Notes: generated from the sequence alone by a model not told the origin. DNA of 64,000 nt from Ixodes scapularis (GCF_016920785.2 NW_024609836.1:12740018-12804017), one strand, 5' to 3'; shown: positions 42,932 through 54,102, counted from the stretch's first letter. Made by a program: numbers and translations.

Positions 42932-44884
42932 TTGGGAGAAGACGTCCAAATACCGGAGAACGTTTCACGAGTTCTGCAAAAAGGACCAAAATATTGTCTT
43001 GAACCTAGCATGGCCGTGCATGATTTGCTGGCGTTGAACCGACGAGTTGCTAGGAAAGCACCATCTGAACAACACGATAGCTGCCTGCTTGCGGATGTCG
43101 ACGTACTCACACGGACTGTCAGCAGGGACGTCACCCGAGGTTCAAGGGACTCCTATGTGAAGGTTGTGGACTTCTTTAAAGAAAACGATCTGCGTCTCCT
43201 TCAAGCGGATAAAGAAGGTGGATTCGTTGCGATGACTGCCGGTAGGTTCAACGAGAAGGCCCGTCTTGCGGTGGAGAAGAACTTTAAAGCTGTTAAACCT
43301 AGTGCTTGCCGTGTCAAGTCCAGAGCAGTGGATATGTGCAAAAACCTTGAACTTACAAAACTAGCTAAAACCATTGGTGACTGTAAAGGTAGCGCATTGT
43401 CTGTGTTCTTTTCGGCAAAAACGCACAAAGTGGACGTGCCTTTCAGGACCATTGTCAGCGAGAAAGGATCGTGGCAGTTGTTGTTAAGCCAGTTTCTTTT
43501 GAAGCAGTTGGGGGGACTGAAAATTAAGGATCCCTTTGCAACTTCAAATGCAGAAGACGTAACGTCGTACTTAAAACAAACGAGACCCGTCGGGTACATG
43601 TTTTCTGTTGACGTTGAGGATCTGTTTTATTCAGTACCTCAGGGGCAGTTATGTGTGTCCGTCCGAGAGTGTATAGACGATAACGGAGTAGTGGCTTTTC
43701 AAAACTGGACGGGGGTGTCTGTGGACAACTTCCTGTCTTTGTTGGAGTTTTACCTCAGTTCCACCTTTATTTCTTTTGAAGACAGACCTTACATTCAACG
43801 CCAGGGCATCTGCATAGGGTCCTGTGTGGCCCCAGTGCTTTGTAATATTTTTTTGGCGCACGTTGATCGGGACTTAGCCAACCACTTTGTCGATGGCGGT
43901 GTCTTGAAGGTTTTTAGATACGTTGACGATTTTTTAATCCTTTTAAAAAAACAACACCTGCTTAGGTATGACGACTCTGTGGATGAGATTTTAACCGCTT
44001 TTAATGTTCATGGGTTGGGCCTGTCCTTTACACATGAGCTTCCAACCCATGACTCACTCCAGTTCCTGGATATAAAATTGATGTTAAAAAATAATCATTT
44101 ATGCTGGCGTTATAACCCTCGAGTACAGAAGGGGCTGCTGCCGTATGACTCGGCTCACTCAAAAACTGTTAAGCGAGCCATCGCCTCCCTCTGCTTAGGG
44201 TCCGCCCTCAGGAAGTCGTGTCCACACTCTATGCACAGAAGCTTTAATGATCAGGTAGCCAGGCTGAAGTCTGCCGGTTTCCCCTGCTCGGTCATTACGG
44301 CGGTTGCTGAGACGTTGCTCCAGAAGACCAAGGAAAAGCAGAGGACGCGGCCAGAGCCGCCTCAAAGGAAGTGTAGACCAGAAGTGGTGCCATATATACA
44401 CAAAGTGTCCTACAACCTCAAGAAGGTAGCGAATAGGTACAATGTACCTTTCGTATTCTCTGCGCCACGCAAGCTTGCGGGCCTTTGCCCCAGGATTTCC
44501 TCGGGAAGAGAAAAGACAAGTGGCTGCAACAAAAAGCACGCCCGACCGTTTGTGGATTGTGCCACAGTGGTGGTATACGAGATTCCGCTCTCGTGTGGGA
44601 AAGTATATATTGGTCAAACTGGTCGCTGCGTTAATGACCGCGCACGGGAACATGAATTGTCGATCAGGAATAAAGGCAATGCACACTTGCCTACTCACTG
44701 TGCCGACTGTGGGTGTGATGCGCGATTTCGGGAGATTAGGATCTTGGGTAGAGGCAAAGACAGCACAGCCAGAGAATTGATGGAAGCTTTTTATATAAAG
44801 AAGAACCATGACTGTGTCAGCGATACCTCGGTTTCTTTGTTTGAAAGTGAAGTGCAGTTTTTATCCGGGTTGCTGGTTCGATAA
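42932..44884 (+). CDS. Penelope-type reverse transcriptase with GIY-YIG endonuclease
   Basis: Open frame of 650 codons; first ATG at 43010 (MAVHDLLALNRR). The region from 42932 is open and in frame, and the LQKGPKYCLEP just before that ATG looks like genuine Penelope N-terminus, so the true start may be upstream or lost by truncation. RT motifs: VGYMFSVDVEDLFYSVPQG, QGICIGSCVAPVLCNIFL, and catalytic FRYVDDFLILL at about residues 328-338. The C-terminal endonuclease has VVYEIPLSCGKVYIGQTGR with the downstream REHEL segment and a CADCGCDARF zinc-like stretch. It would nick target DNA and prime reverse transcription of its own RNA in the nucleus. No internal stop, so possibly functional if the N-terminus is complete. 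Penelope proteins are usually somewhat longer. Confidence 0.9.
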   Translation: MGEDVQIPENVSRVLQKGPKYCLEPSMAVHDLLALNRRVARKAPSEQHDSCLLADVDVLTRTVSRDVTRGSRDSYVKVVDFFKENDLRLLQADKEGGFVAMTAGRFNEKARLAVEKNFKAVKPSACRVKSRAVDMCKNLELTKLAKTIGDCKGSALSVFFSAKTHKVDVPFRTIVSEKGSWQLLLSQFLLKQLGGLKIKDPFATSNAEDVTSYLKQTRPVGYMFSVDVEDLFYSVPQGQLCVSVRECIDDNGVVAFQNWTGVSVDNFLSLLEFYLSSTFISFEDRPYIQRQGICIGSCVAPVLCNIFLAHVDRDLANHFVDGGVLKVFRYVDDFLILLKKQHLLRYDDSVDEILTAFNVHGLGLSFTHELPTHDSLQFLDIKLMLKNNHLCWRYNPRVQKGLLPYDSAHSKTVKRAIASLCLGSALRKSCPHSMHRSFNDQVARLKSAGFPCSVITAVAETLLQKTKEKQRTRPEPPQRKCRPEVVPYIHKVSYNLKKVANRYNVPFVFSAPRKLAGLCPRISSGREKTSGCNKKHARPFVDCATVVVYEIPLSCGKVYIGQTGRCVNDRAREHELSIRNKGNAHLPTHCADCGCDARFREIRILGRGKDSTARELMEAFYIKKNHDCVSDTSVSLFESEVQFLSGLLVR

Positions 44885-45009
44885 TGACTATCGTGGAATG
44901 TGTCTTGGTGGATGACTTTACTATCTATTTTCGTTTTTTTTTCATCTGTGTAGCGTGCTGCGCATGCTCTTTCTGGATGTTCGTGGTCGATTGCGCACGA
45001 ATAAAGTAG

Positions 45010-45068
45010 TTGCGCTTGTGCGTGTCTACTCGCTTGTAATTGTCCCCTGTGTCGCGCAAAAAACCTCT
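45010..45068 (-). repeat. Right inverted terminal segment of the Penelope-like element
   Basis: Inverse complement of 42856-42914 with one mismatch. Confidence 0.85.
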
Positions 45069-46608
45069 ATACTACCTTGATCTGGTTGCTGCTGCAGTTA
45101 TAAACTGGCCATATGACCTTAATACTTGTAAATGTGGCAATAGACTTGCTAGTGTATTTAGCACAAGGCAGTACTTGAAATTATAGTGTTTCGTTTCAGG
45201 TGAGATCAGTTATATCAGTCAATGCAAATTAGTGTTTTTCTGTCTTTCATTAAACCAATCTGCGCTTGCTCGTGCAGGTGCAGAGGAAATAGAAAAGGAA
45301 AAGAGCCCAAGAGAAGCAAATGATAGAGGTCTTCAAGCAAAATCAAGCAAGAACTCTGCACTGCACGTCAAGCAACGACGCAGAGCCAACCGAGGGCCAT
45401 GAGGAGATTATTCGCCGACTGAAGCAGAGAGTGGCCGAGCTGGAACAGCAGAATTCAGCTCTTCAGGCAGCACTTTGCAGCAAGATATTTGAAAAAGGTT
45501 TGTGGCTTCAATGGTCTAGCCATTCACTCTCGATATTTGATTCCTTATCTGTTTACACGAATTGTGGAAAGCATTACTCTTTTTTACGTCATGCTCAGCA
45601 ACATGGAAATTGTCAGTGCACTGTGGTCACATAGTGGTTTTGTGACAGACTATGTCACACAACCAGAAGGTCACGTGATGCACGACCATGTCCATGTTTA
45701 CTTGGCAATCATCTCAACATCATTGTATGAGGTCTCTGTGCAAAGTCACCATATGGCAACTTTGAGCTAGTGGTGCAAGTGTGCAAAATTCTGAATGTTT
45801 CAAACGAATTATGTTTTACATGGCCTTTGCAATCAGGCCATGTAAAGCAGGCCTCATCAGACTAATGCTCGGTTGAATTTTCAGAATCTGAACAAGCATC
45901 ACAAGGTGTGGTCAGGCAGGCTGCTCGTGTTACCACTAAGGGGGCGGCAGCAGTGGCCGTTCTTCCCCCGGAGACGTTAGGTGCGGCCAGGAAGACTATT
46001 CTGGAGGCCGCAACAGCAGCCACAGCTCCTGCTCACACCCTGGATACATCAGGTGCGGCCAGGGAGATCACGCGGGCAGCTGCTACAGGAGCCACAGCTG
46101 CTGCTCACACCCAGGAGACAACAGGCGCAGCCGAGCAGATTGGACTGGTAGATCCTGGTCTAGCAAGGGCTGCTAACAGGCAAGTTCGCCAGATCACACC
46201 TCCCAGGGATGATGGTCCAGAGACTTTTCAAGTCGTAGGAGGTAAGGTATTTCTTTTGAAACACGCATGATGTTCCCGAAAATTTGATGTATCAGCTTCC
46301 ATAACTACCTGCCGTAGCAGTTTCCCCCTGTAATTCTTTGCCGAGTTGTAAATAGTGTAACATGGTGACGGAACTGAAAATAGTTATACAAACATTTGCT
46401 TTAATATTCAAGTAAACAACAGAAGTGATTGAGGCCCAATTCTACCTAGTTCAGCTTAAAATATAATTAGTTGACATTGAGTAGGGATCTACAAGAATTA
46501 AAATTTCTAATAATAGATTCAATATTGCTCTTAATTTGTAATCTAATTAAATAGTAATATTTTTAAAAGTTATTATCTGCATATAGTCTAAATGGTTTAG
46601 CGCTGTGA

Positions 46609-47232
46609 GTTACCCTTAGAAGTGCACTAAACAGGTTTCTGAGATAGTCAGTTCTTGGTCATGCATCGATCTACAGGCTCTCAATATCCCAAAAATCTAA
46701 AAATTACAATCCTGCACCACCGATTTCCCTATTAAAATGTGATCAAACATAGGTTTTCTGTGATATACTACAGAACCTGAACCGTTGCCGATATGTGCTC
46801 GTCAGCCAATCGCGAGCAGTGGTTTCCTGCGCCGAGTGATCCGTATGCGTGCTGCTCCTTAAATTGTTTGGGTTCCGTCCGCAGTGATTACATCAGTTAC
46901 GTCGTCGTAACTACCTAATCTCTCATAGTCGGTGTCAGAGATACTACAGAACATAACCACGTTCCACAAATGATAAGAAATCGCAGCGGGAGAGAGAAAA
47001 ACGTCTTCCGTGAGTATGGCAAGTGAACGCTCCGCGAAGCAGAGGAGCAAACACATCGCTCCCTCCGTGGAAGGCAAGGGGGAACATATACGCAGTTATC
47101 TCTGTCGTCATACGCTTAATAAGCGGTTTTGACATTTCAAACTTTGAACACATATTAATTGGCACAGACTACATCATATACAAAGAAAAGCAAGGGTCTT
47201 CAAAAAACGCTTTAGTGCCCCATTTAGGCGGC
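46609..47232 (+). repeat. Dispersed repeat family B, copy in BEN intron 4
   Basis: Left end (TTAGAAGTGCACTAAACAGG) and right end (inverse TAAATGGGGCACTAAAGCG) form a weak inverted pair. The first 220 bp align with 14686-14912 (CGATTTCCCTATTAAAA shared). Non-coding, about 620 bp. Confidence 0.55.
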
Positions 47233-47764
47233 AGTTCCACGGCCGCCATCTTTATTCTAGGTGCTTAACATTTTATTTTCTTATGGTACTCTATGGCATG
47301 CATGCCATACATGCCCTATGATGTGACTACAGCTCTTCGTGACCTTGACTGTCTATTCATGCAGCGTCATTCCATCCACCTGCAACTAAACATAGGATCG
47401 AGTGGCTACTTTTGCACGAAGCTGCTCTTGTGTAATGAAGGTGCAATGTACATGCTGACATTCCTGTTTATAATTTGGTGACTAGCCGCTGCTGTGCGAG
47501 CAATCAGCATGAACGAAGGAGAAGCGGAAAGTTCTTTGCATCCAAGATGTCAAGAAAAAACATTTGAGAGTTTTGGTTTGCTTGCAAAAGTATCCACTAT
47601 TTAAAAAACTATTGAAAAAAATATTTAATTTGGTTTTAAACATCATTAACACGCTCCTAATATGAAGCAATAATTTATGAATCTCAAGTGCAACTATTGC
47701 CTCACAATGCGGGTCATCACACCTAAGCTTGCTAATGGAATTAATATCTTAATTTCTGTTTCAG

Positions 47765-48675
47765 GTGCATCTGGGCCATGAAGTATGGATCCACAAGGAC
47801 TGTTTCACAGACTGCATGAAGAATGTGAAAGACTCGAAGTTCGTCAGGGAGGCCTCTGTTGCCATTTTTTCAACAGCTGGCCTTTTGGGGAGGAGCGTCA
47901 CTGGGGCATCCTCCGACTAAGAGCGTCCCAAAGCCTGCGCTGGAGGCTACTCGGTTGCTAGCACTCACTGGTAAGGACTTTGACCAAACGCTGGACCATT
48001 TGTTTATTACAAAAAATATTTTCTTTGAGTACCCTGAGAACTTTCTAAGGGCTTTCTGACCATTCAAGTTCCCCGTAACATACCTATCCACCAAGAGCTG
48101 ACCCCCTCTCTTCTTTAAGTCCTTCTTTATTTTATTTTCCTGTTATGCAGGAGTTAGGGTGGATATTTTTGGTGAGAGGAAGAGGAGACGAGGAAGTAAG
48201 GGGCAGGGCCGCAGTATCGTTCTAGAGCAAGAAAAAATACTAGAACCTGATTGAAACCTAGGGCAAAGTAGAGCAGTTGAATAGCTAAAATATTTTACAA
48301 GCAGGATGTCACAAATTTATCTACCTGCCAGCACTCCTTACTGATGTGCACAAAGTAGATGGTGCAGAGCCTGAGAGAGCTTCCAAAACTAGCACAGAAA
48401 TGGTTTGAAAGAGTGTTGCCAGATGGTGCTAATTTGGTTTTAGTGGTTGGAAGCCTAAACAGTTTGTCCTTTTGGCTTCGACTAGCTGGTGTTAGAATTT
48501 CGGTGCTCATACAACTGTCTCATGGATGCTGTCACTTTCAACAGTGAATTCATTATCTCTTTCAGGCTTCTTTGGGCACTATGTGGATACCACCTGCACC
48601 GACGAGCCAACGCGCAAGGTTCGGAAGGCAGGAATGAATAAGCTTCTCGCGAGGAAGATTGCCGATTTAGATTGA
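47765..48675 (+). pseudogene. BEN domain exons (5 and 6) of the decayed gene
   Basis: Exon 5 begins after TTTCAG with VHLGHEVWIHKDCFTDCMKN and continues DSKFVREASVAIFSTAGLLG and RSVTGA. After a frameshift it reads VPKPALEATRLLALTG to the donor ACTG|GTAAGG at 47970. Exon 6 starts at 48565 and joins in phase (G|GC) as GFFGHYVDTTCTDEPTRKVR, then KLLARKIADLD and stop. The helix-rich pattern and terminal (R)(V)...A.KIADL are typical of tick BEN domains, which contact DNA or protein partners. A single-base loss around 47915 brings TAA into frame. Confidence 0.7.
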
Positions 48676-48817
48676 GAGGTTTCTGGAGTGAGAAGAAATT
48701 GGGAGAATAAATTGTATTATCTTAAAAAAAGCTGCACTGTGTGCCCTCATTTAGCAAGCTACGTAATGCAGTAGGAAAAAAGAATGCCGATATAACTAAA
48801 ACTAATTGGCTAGATCA

Positions 48818-48962
48818 ATAGAGCTAATAGGCTAATACAACTAATAAGACTAAAACAACTAATAGACTAATACAACTAATAGACTAATACAACTAATAGA
48901 CTCATACATCTAATAGACTAATACAACCAATAGACTAATACAACCAATAGACTAATCCAAAG
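48818..48962. repeat. Minisatellite, ~18-bp unit
   Basis: Tandem variants of ACTAATACAACTAATAG, about seven units, AT-rich, just downstream of the BEN gene end. Confidence 0.85.
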
Positions 48963-49009
48963 TGTCAATAAACCGATAGATTATTAGAAATTTCTATTAC
49001 AATTTTTGC

Positions 49010-52000
49010 TAGGGCGTTATCTGACTCGATCATTATCTCGGTCTGCAACCGACGAGCGTTATCAACGTAAATGCGCCCGCTCAACCAGCGTTTTCATATT
49101 CCTTTTTCGCTTCGCTAGACGCGTTTCATTTAGAGGGCCGTTCTTTTATTCTTCTCGGGGACTTCAACTGCGTCATTCTTTCCAAGACGTCCGGGGGCAA
49201 GGATGGGGCCGCTCGACATGGAATGCAAAAAAATTAGACCGCCTTATTTGTCAGTTTCAGTTAGTGGATGCGTGGGAGGTTAAAAACCTTAACTTCTTTG
49301 GCACACCTGGGCGCGCCGTAGCTCCTACAGCCGTCTGGATAGGGCTTACCTCCCCGCGAACTTCCCGTTCCCTGTGACCCGGTGCGAGATCGTGCGCCTC
49401 CTGCCTGGCACGCGGTTTATCTGGGACAACCGCGCACCGCTCGTGGCACTGGCGGTTCCTGAGTACCGGGCTGGAAGCGCCCTGTGGCGCATGGACGTGA
49501 ACCTCCTTCGGGATCCGTCTTCCGTTGCTGAAGTGCGTAGCAGGATCGCAGAAACTTTGAGTCAACAACTCTTCGACCTCACCCAGTGGGACGGTCTGAA
49601 AACCGCCTGGCAGGCCTTGCTGGCCTCGGCTGGCAGAAGCCGTAGAGCTCGGCAGACAGCAACTCTGGACGACCTGATAAGGCGGATGCGCATTGTTCAG
49701 CGAGGTGGGACAGGGACCTTGCTCATGCAAGAGTACCTGAGCGTGCTTCGGTTAAGTACAAGTCTCGAACCGCCAGTGCCCAATTTCTGAGGGGTAGACC
49801 TGTGTCCGACTCCGAGGTTCTGAGGTATTTGCGCGTGCCTGGAGGGGGGGGGGGGGGGGAGAGAGGCCTTTACGCGGGTTTTGGAGGTGGTCCTGCCGGA
49901 CGGCAGTGTGTCATCCAGGCAGGATGATATAGACGCCGTGTTCCGGGACTATATCTCTCGCTTGTACGCTTCGGCTCCAAGCGATACCCCTCGTGAATGT
50001 GCCGCGGACATACGTCAGTTTTGTGGGGACCTCCCCGACGTTCCGACTGAGATGGGCGAGAGGTTGGTGCGTCCCGCCACCCGTCAGGAGGTGGTGGACG
50101 TTTTGCGTTCCATGAAGACCGGCTCAGCCCCGGGTCCAGGTGGCTTGCTACGGAATCTTACTCAAAGTTTTGGGACGTTTTGGGCGACGCGCTGGTCAAG
50201 GTTATTAACACATTCCTAGATTCAGGCTATGCCCCTGATTCTTTTTTGAAGTTAGACGATTTATTTTGATTCCCAAGACGCGGGTTTCTGGCTTCGATCC
50301 TCAATCCTGGCGACCAATCACGCTACTAAACGCGGATTACAAGATACTAACCTGTTTGATAAACAAGCGGCTGCAGGATATTTTGCTCGTGATCATTAGT
50401 CCGTTTCAGACGTGCAGCGTCCCCGGGCGCACGATCTTTTCTTTGACTTTGACGAGAGACCTTTTTGCATAAGCGTGTTCAAGATCTTTTAACGGTTGTT
50501 TCATCTCTTTATCAAGCCAAAGCTTTCAACAGAGTTGAGCACAATTACCCTTTTTGTGTCTCAGCTATTTTTGGATTTTGTAGTCTGCTTATACATTTGA
50601 TAGAAAGCTTGTACTCAAACATGTCTAGTGAGCTTTTAGTAAACGGGCGCCTGACAGCGGCGTTCCCCGTAACGAGAGGAGTGCGTCAGGGTTACCCGTA
50701 ATCGCCACTGCTTTTTGTTCTGTGTATCGATCCTTTGCGACGTAGAATTCTCACAAGCGAAAATGTTCGGGAGTTTCCGCTTCCGGGGCTAAGTACAGTT
50801 TCTGTTTCAGCGTATGCTGATGATGTTTATTTATTTTTGCGCGACAGTGACAGTTTTCTGGCAGTAGATCGTATCTTTTCAAACTACTCCGCGCTGTCTG
50901 GGGCTCAATTGAACCCCAGGAGAAGCCAGGCTTTGTCTTTTGGTTCGTTCCCCCGTACTTCACTTGGTGCTATCCCGTTTGTCCAAACTATTTATATACT
51001 AGGCGTACCTTTCTCGCACGAGGGAGTGTCACACCTGGCTTGGGACGAGGTCTTTGGTGAAGCTCGAACACAAGTTCGGCTGGCGTCCGAGTTTGAATTA
51101 TCGCTTAGTGACAAAGCTTTTTTGATCAAAAGTGTAATCTGCGCCCAGCTCTAATACGTGTCGCGGGTGGCACTTCCTCCTGCTGTTTTTACCCGACGTA
51201 TGACATCTTTATTGTTTTCTCTTATATGGAAAGGGAAGACTGAGCTCGTTGCCAGACCGGCGCTGCGTCTACCGCGGTCCAGCGGCGGCCTGAGCATTCC
51301 GTGTCTCATTACGTTTGCGAGGTACTGGCCCTCCGCTGCGTAGACGATATCTTGGAGGATGTAGACTATTTCGGCCGTACTCTAATGTTGCACTGGTTGG
51401 GTCATTTGCGACGGACGCTCGTGCCTCGGGGACTGGAGAACCTGGCTCCGGCGGCGGAGACACCTCTACCGCATTACGCTGCGGTCGTTGCGACGCAGCG
51501 CCGGGTGACCCAAGAGTTACCCGTCGTTCACATTCAACAGCTACCAGTATCCCGTGCTTGCGAGTCGCTTTGTGCCTCAGAGGTGTCTCTGGCGCACCAG
51601 TCGCGTAGCTCCCAGGTGTCCTGGAAGAGCCTTGTTTCTGCGGACGTCCCTGGGCAGGCAGCCGATACTGGCTGGAAATTTGGGTGGGGGCCCTCCCGAC
51701 GAGAGACCGACTAGCAAACTGGGGAGTTGCCGCTACCGACAGCTGACCCAACTGCCCTTCTATCGATTCAAATGAGCCTGCCCTCGTCGGCTGTGTTGTC
51801 GCCGGGACGTTCTGGACACTAGTGGCACGGGCCTTCGGGGTGCGCCTCCTCACGCAGAGACGATCGAAACTGTTTCACCAGACTTTTAGAAATGTTAACG
51901 CGCGAAGTCTTGTGGGAGTTTAGGTGTCGCGCTGTGGTCCAACGCCGCCGTTTCAGGCCTCTGTTCCCCATGCTTCGAACTTTAAGAAAGAAAGTTGCGG

Positions 52001-52240
52001 ACTATCTGGAGACAGAACTCTTGACGCTTGGGGAGCAAGAGTTCCTAAGACTGTGGCACTCGCGGTTTCTTCTCGTTAATAACAACAGAATGTTGCTGCG
52101 GCCTACTCCGGTTCTGCACGGAATGTGACATAAATGAGTGGTGAAGTGTCGCCTGCGTGCCACCAACTCTGAGCACTGTTGACAGACGTGTTGCCTTTGT
52201 GCCAAGATCTTTGTAAATATGCAAATAAACTTTTCTTTCC
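49010..52240 (+). pseudogene. Tx1/L1-like LINE, 5'-truncated and decayed
   Basis: Starts inside the endonuclease: INVNAPAQPAFSYSF and FILLGDFNCV at about 49060-49180, then SRLDRAYLPANF at about 49330. RT follows: VVDVLRSMKTGSAPGPGG, PQSWRPITLLNADYKILTCL, LLVNGRLTAAFPVTRGVRQG and the catalytic VSAYADDVYLFL at about 50800-50835. The C-terminal part is SLIWKGKTELVARP and, at about 51892-52128, LTREVLWEFRC to LLRPTPVLHGM. The RPI(T/S)LLN.DYKI...RL motif points to the L1/Tx1 group. Frames shift repeatedly and stops occur (for example after GVRQGYP), so it is dead. 5' truncation is usual for target-primed reverse transcription. A ...AAATAAAC-type tail lies near 52225. An endonuclease scrap at 59660-59850 may be the same family. 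Confidence 0.82.
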
Positions 52241-52589
52241 AGTATCTGTTCTTTTCAGCTTAATATCTGAGAGGGGTCCTATATGAGTCCACGATATTAA
52301 CTTTATTTTTGTACCGAAGTGGGGTTCTCCGGGCTTGCCCGGAACCTGCCAGGCTCGGTCCTGCATTGCAGTATAGCAGGGATCGGCCCAGTTCCTTCGG
52401 GAACAAAATAGTTTAACCCAAATTGAGATTCTAGCACACTGGTAAGATTCTAGCAAAGTGGAACGCTTCTCGGCGAGATGCGTTCCACTGTGCTGGAATC
52501 AAGTGTACCTGCCTCCGGGTTACCGTGGTGACGCGAAGCGAACTTTTCCGAGCACTAGCAGCGGCTCGGACGGGCCCATCGCGTCAACC

Positions 52590-52935
52590 GTCAAAAAAAA
52601 AAAAAAAAGAAGCGTTCCGAGCTCCAGGATTCGGACGAGCACTACAGCCTCACATTATAGCCTCGGCTGTATTTACAGTGCCGTCAGACCCCTCCCCCCT
52701 CCCCCGCTATGGTTCTGCCCCCCGCCTGCGTTCACGCCGCTTCGCCGCGGCAGTATGCAGCTGCTAAATACAGACCTATTAATCCACTTGGCCCCGTCGT
52801 GCACGCCGTTTCGCGGCGTCCAGCCGGCAACTCAAGCCCCGCAGTCCCCCATGCACATCCGGAAAGGAAATACGACATGATTTTGTTCAGCGAAGTTTCA
52901 TTGACAACATTCGTTTTTTTTTCAGTGTTAATTGT
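52590..52935 (-). repeat. Dispersed repeat family C, copy 2 (no MITE)
   Basis: Inverse of 16100-16700 minus its MITE; includes GCGGCGAAGCGGCGTGAACG on the minus strand. It abuts the palindrome array that starts near 52947. Confidence 0.6.
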
Positions 52936-52946
52936 AAAAAACAAAA

Positions 52947-54102
52947 AGTGAAAGCCGTTTACAACTCTCTGTAACACCGAATTAGAGCGCAGCTCTTGAA
53001 GAGGAGGAGGGAAGGGTACTGGGGGGGGTGAAGTGACCTGGGGGGGGGTCACGTGACCTTGGGGGTCACGTGACGATGCCGATTATGTCATCAGTGACGT
53101 CACTGATGATGTCATCCGTGATGATGACGATGACGATGCGGACGCCGGTGAGGTCATCAGTGACGTCACTGATGACGTCATAAGTGACGATGACGATGCG
53201 GGCTCCGATGACGTCATCAGCGATGATGACGATGACGATGCGGACGCCGGTGAGGTCATCAGTGACGTCACTGATGACGTCATAAGTGACGATGACGATG
53301 CGGGCTCCGATGACGTCATCAGCGGTGATGACGATGACGATGCGGATGTCGGTGACGTCATCAGTGACGTCACTGATGACGTAATCCGTGATGATGACGA
53401 TGACGATGCGGATGCCGGTGACGTCATCAGTGACGTAACTGATGACGTCATCAGTGATGATGACGATGACGATGCGGATGCCGGTGGGGTCATCAGTGAC
53501 GTCACTGATGACGTCATCAGTGATGATGACGATGCGGATGCCGGTGACGTCATCAGTGACGATGACGTCATCGAGGAGGTCACGTGACCTTGGCGGGGGG
53601 GGGTCACGTGACTTTGGGTGTCACGTGACCTTGAAGGTCACGTGACCCTGGGGGAGGGGTCACGTGACCTTGAGGTGACCTTGGAAGCCACGTGACCTTG
53701 GGATGACCTTGGGGGTCGCGTGACCTTGGGATGACCTTGGTTACGCCGACCTTGGTTACACCGGCATCCGCATCATCATCACTGATGACGATCATCATCA
53801 TCACTGATGACTCATCATCATCATCACTGATGACGTCATCAGTGATGATGACGCTGACGATGCGGATGCCGGTGACGTCATCAGTGACGTCACTGATGAC
53901 GTCATCGGGGGTCACGTGACCCCGGGGGTCACGTGACTTGGGGAGCCACGTGACTTTGGCTGTCATGTGACCCTGGGGGAGGGGGTCACGTGACCTTGGG
54001 ATGACCTTGGGGGTCAAGTGACCTTGGGATGACCTTGGTTACGCCGACGGCAACGGCGACGCCGCTCCAGCCGGAAACGGGCCCCTAAGAGCTGCGCTCT
54101 AA
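52947..54102. repeat. CRE/E-box palindrome array, long copy
   Basis: Bounded by TTAGAGCGCAGCTCTT (from 52982) and AAGAGCTGCGCTCTAA (to 54102), with the same left flank (AAAGTGAAAGCCGTTTACAA) as the 13.5-kb copy. 53080-53580 and 53820-53910 are tandem (A/G)TGACGTCATCAGTGACGTCA units; by eye about 19 perfect TGACGTCA. 53040-53070 and 53575-54010 carry about a dozen CACGTG cores in GTCACGTGACC-TTGGGG units. A Ser-rich open frame across it on the minus strand is a by-product of the repeat. It is probably a non-autonomous mobile element with an expanded interior. Confidence 0.85.

Larger units (their letters stand above)
42803..45084 (+). mobile_element. Penelope-like retroelement with GIY-YIG endonuclease
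   Basis: The 12-mer TACCTTGATCTG occurs at 42803-42814 and 45073-45084, a convincing target-site duplication. Just inside each end is a 59-bp inverted repeat (42856-42914 and 45010-45068) reading AGAGGTTTTTTGCGCGACAC... from the outside, with one mismatch. Between them is a single 650-codon ORF. Inverted terminal segments and a variable-length duplication are typical of Penelope-like elements. It lies in intron 2 of the BEN gene, same orientation. I saw no hammerhead ribozyme core at the ends. Confidence 0.87.
40446..48675 (+). pseudogene. BEN-domain protein gene, six exons, decayed
   Basis: Exons with GT/AG borders: 40446-40624, 42241-42347, 45278-45497, 45885-46241, 47765-47970, 48565-48675; AATAAA at 48706. 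Exon 1 reads MHAYVRFQDDDAKVVVP; exon 2 KGRKRIPIHKQPSDEESSSS. Exon 3 is a coiled coil (HEEIIRRLKQRVAELEQQNS). Exon 4 is Ala/Thr-rich with two imperfect ~28-residue repeats. Exons 5-6 encode the BEN domain. This matches the layout of BEN proteins expanded in ticks, which bind DNA or chromatin in the nucleus. Defects: exons 1 and 2 do not join in frame, TAG ends exon 2 and recurs at 45290, the exon 4-5 phase is wrong, and exon 5 has a frameshift near 47915. Introns remain, so it is a decayed gene, not a retrocopy. A Penelope element lies in intron 2. Confidence 0.65.

Noticed and set aside
52260..52460. Possible structured RNA after the LINE (GGTTCTCCGGGCTTGCCCGG)
   Set aside because: Short hairpin-like words only; no match to tRNA, snRNA or rRNA signatures.
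53080..53580. CRISPR-like regular repeats
   Set aside because: Units are contiguous palindromic words without unique spacers, in eukaryotic DNA; a minisatellite.
53083..53607. 174-codon Ser/Ala-rich minus-strand frame
   Set aside because: It is the translation of the TGACGTCA minisatellite, whose unit length keeps a frame open.
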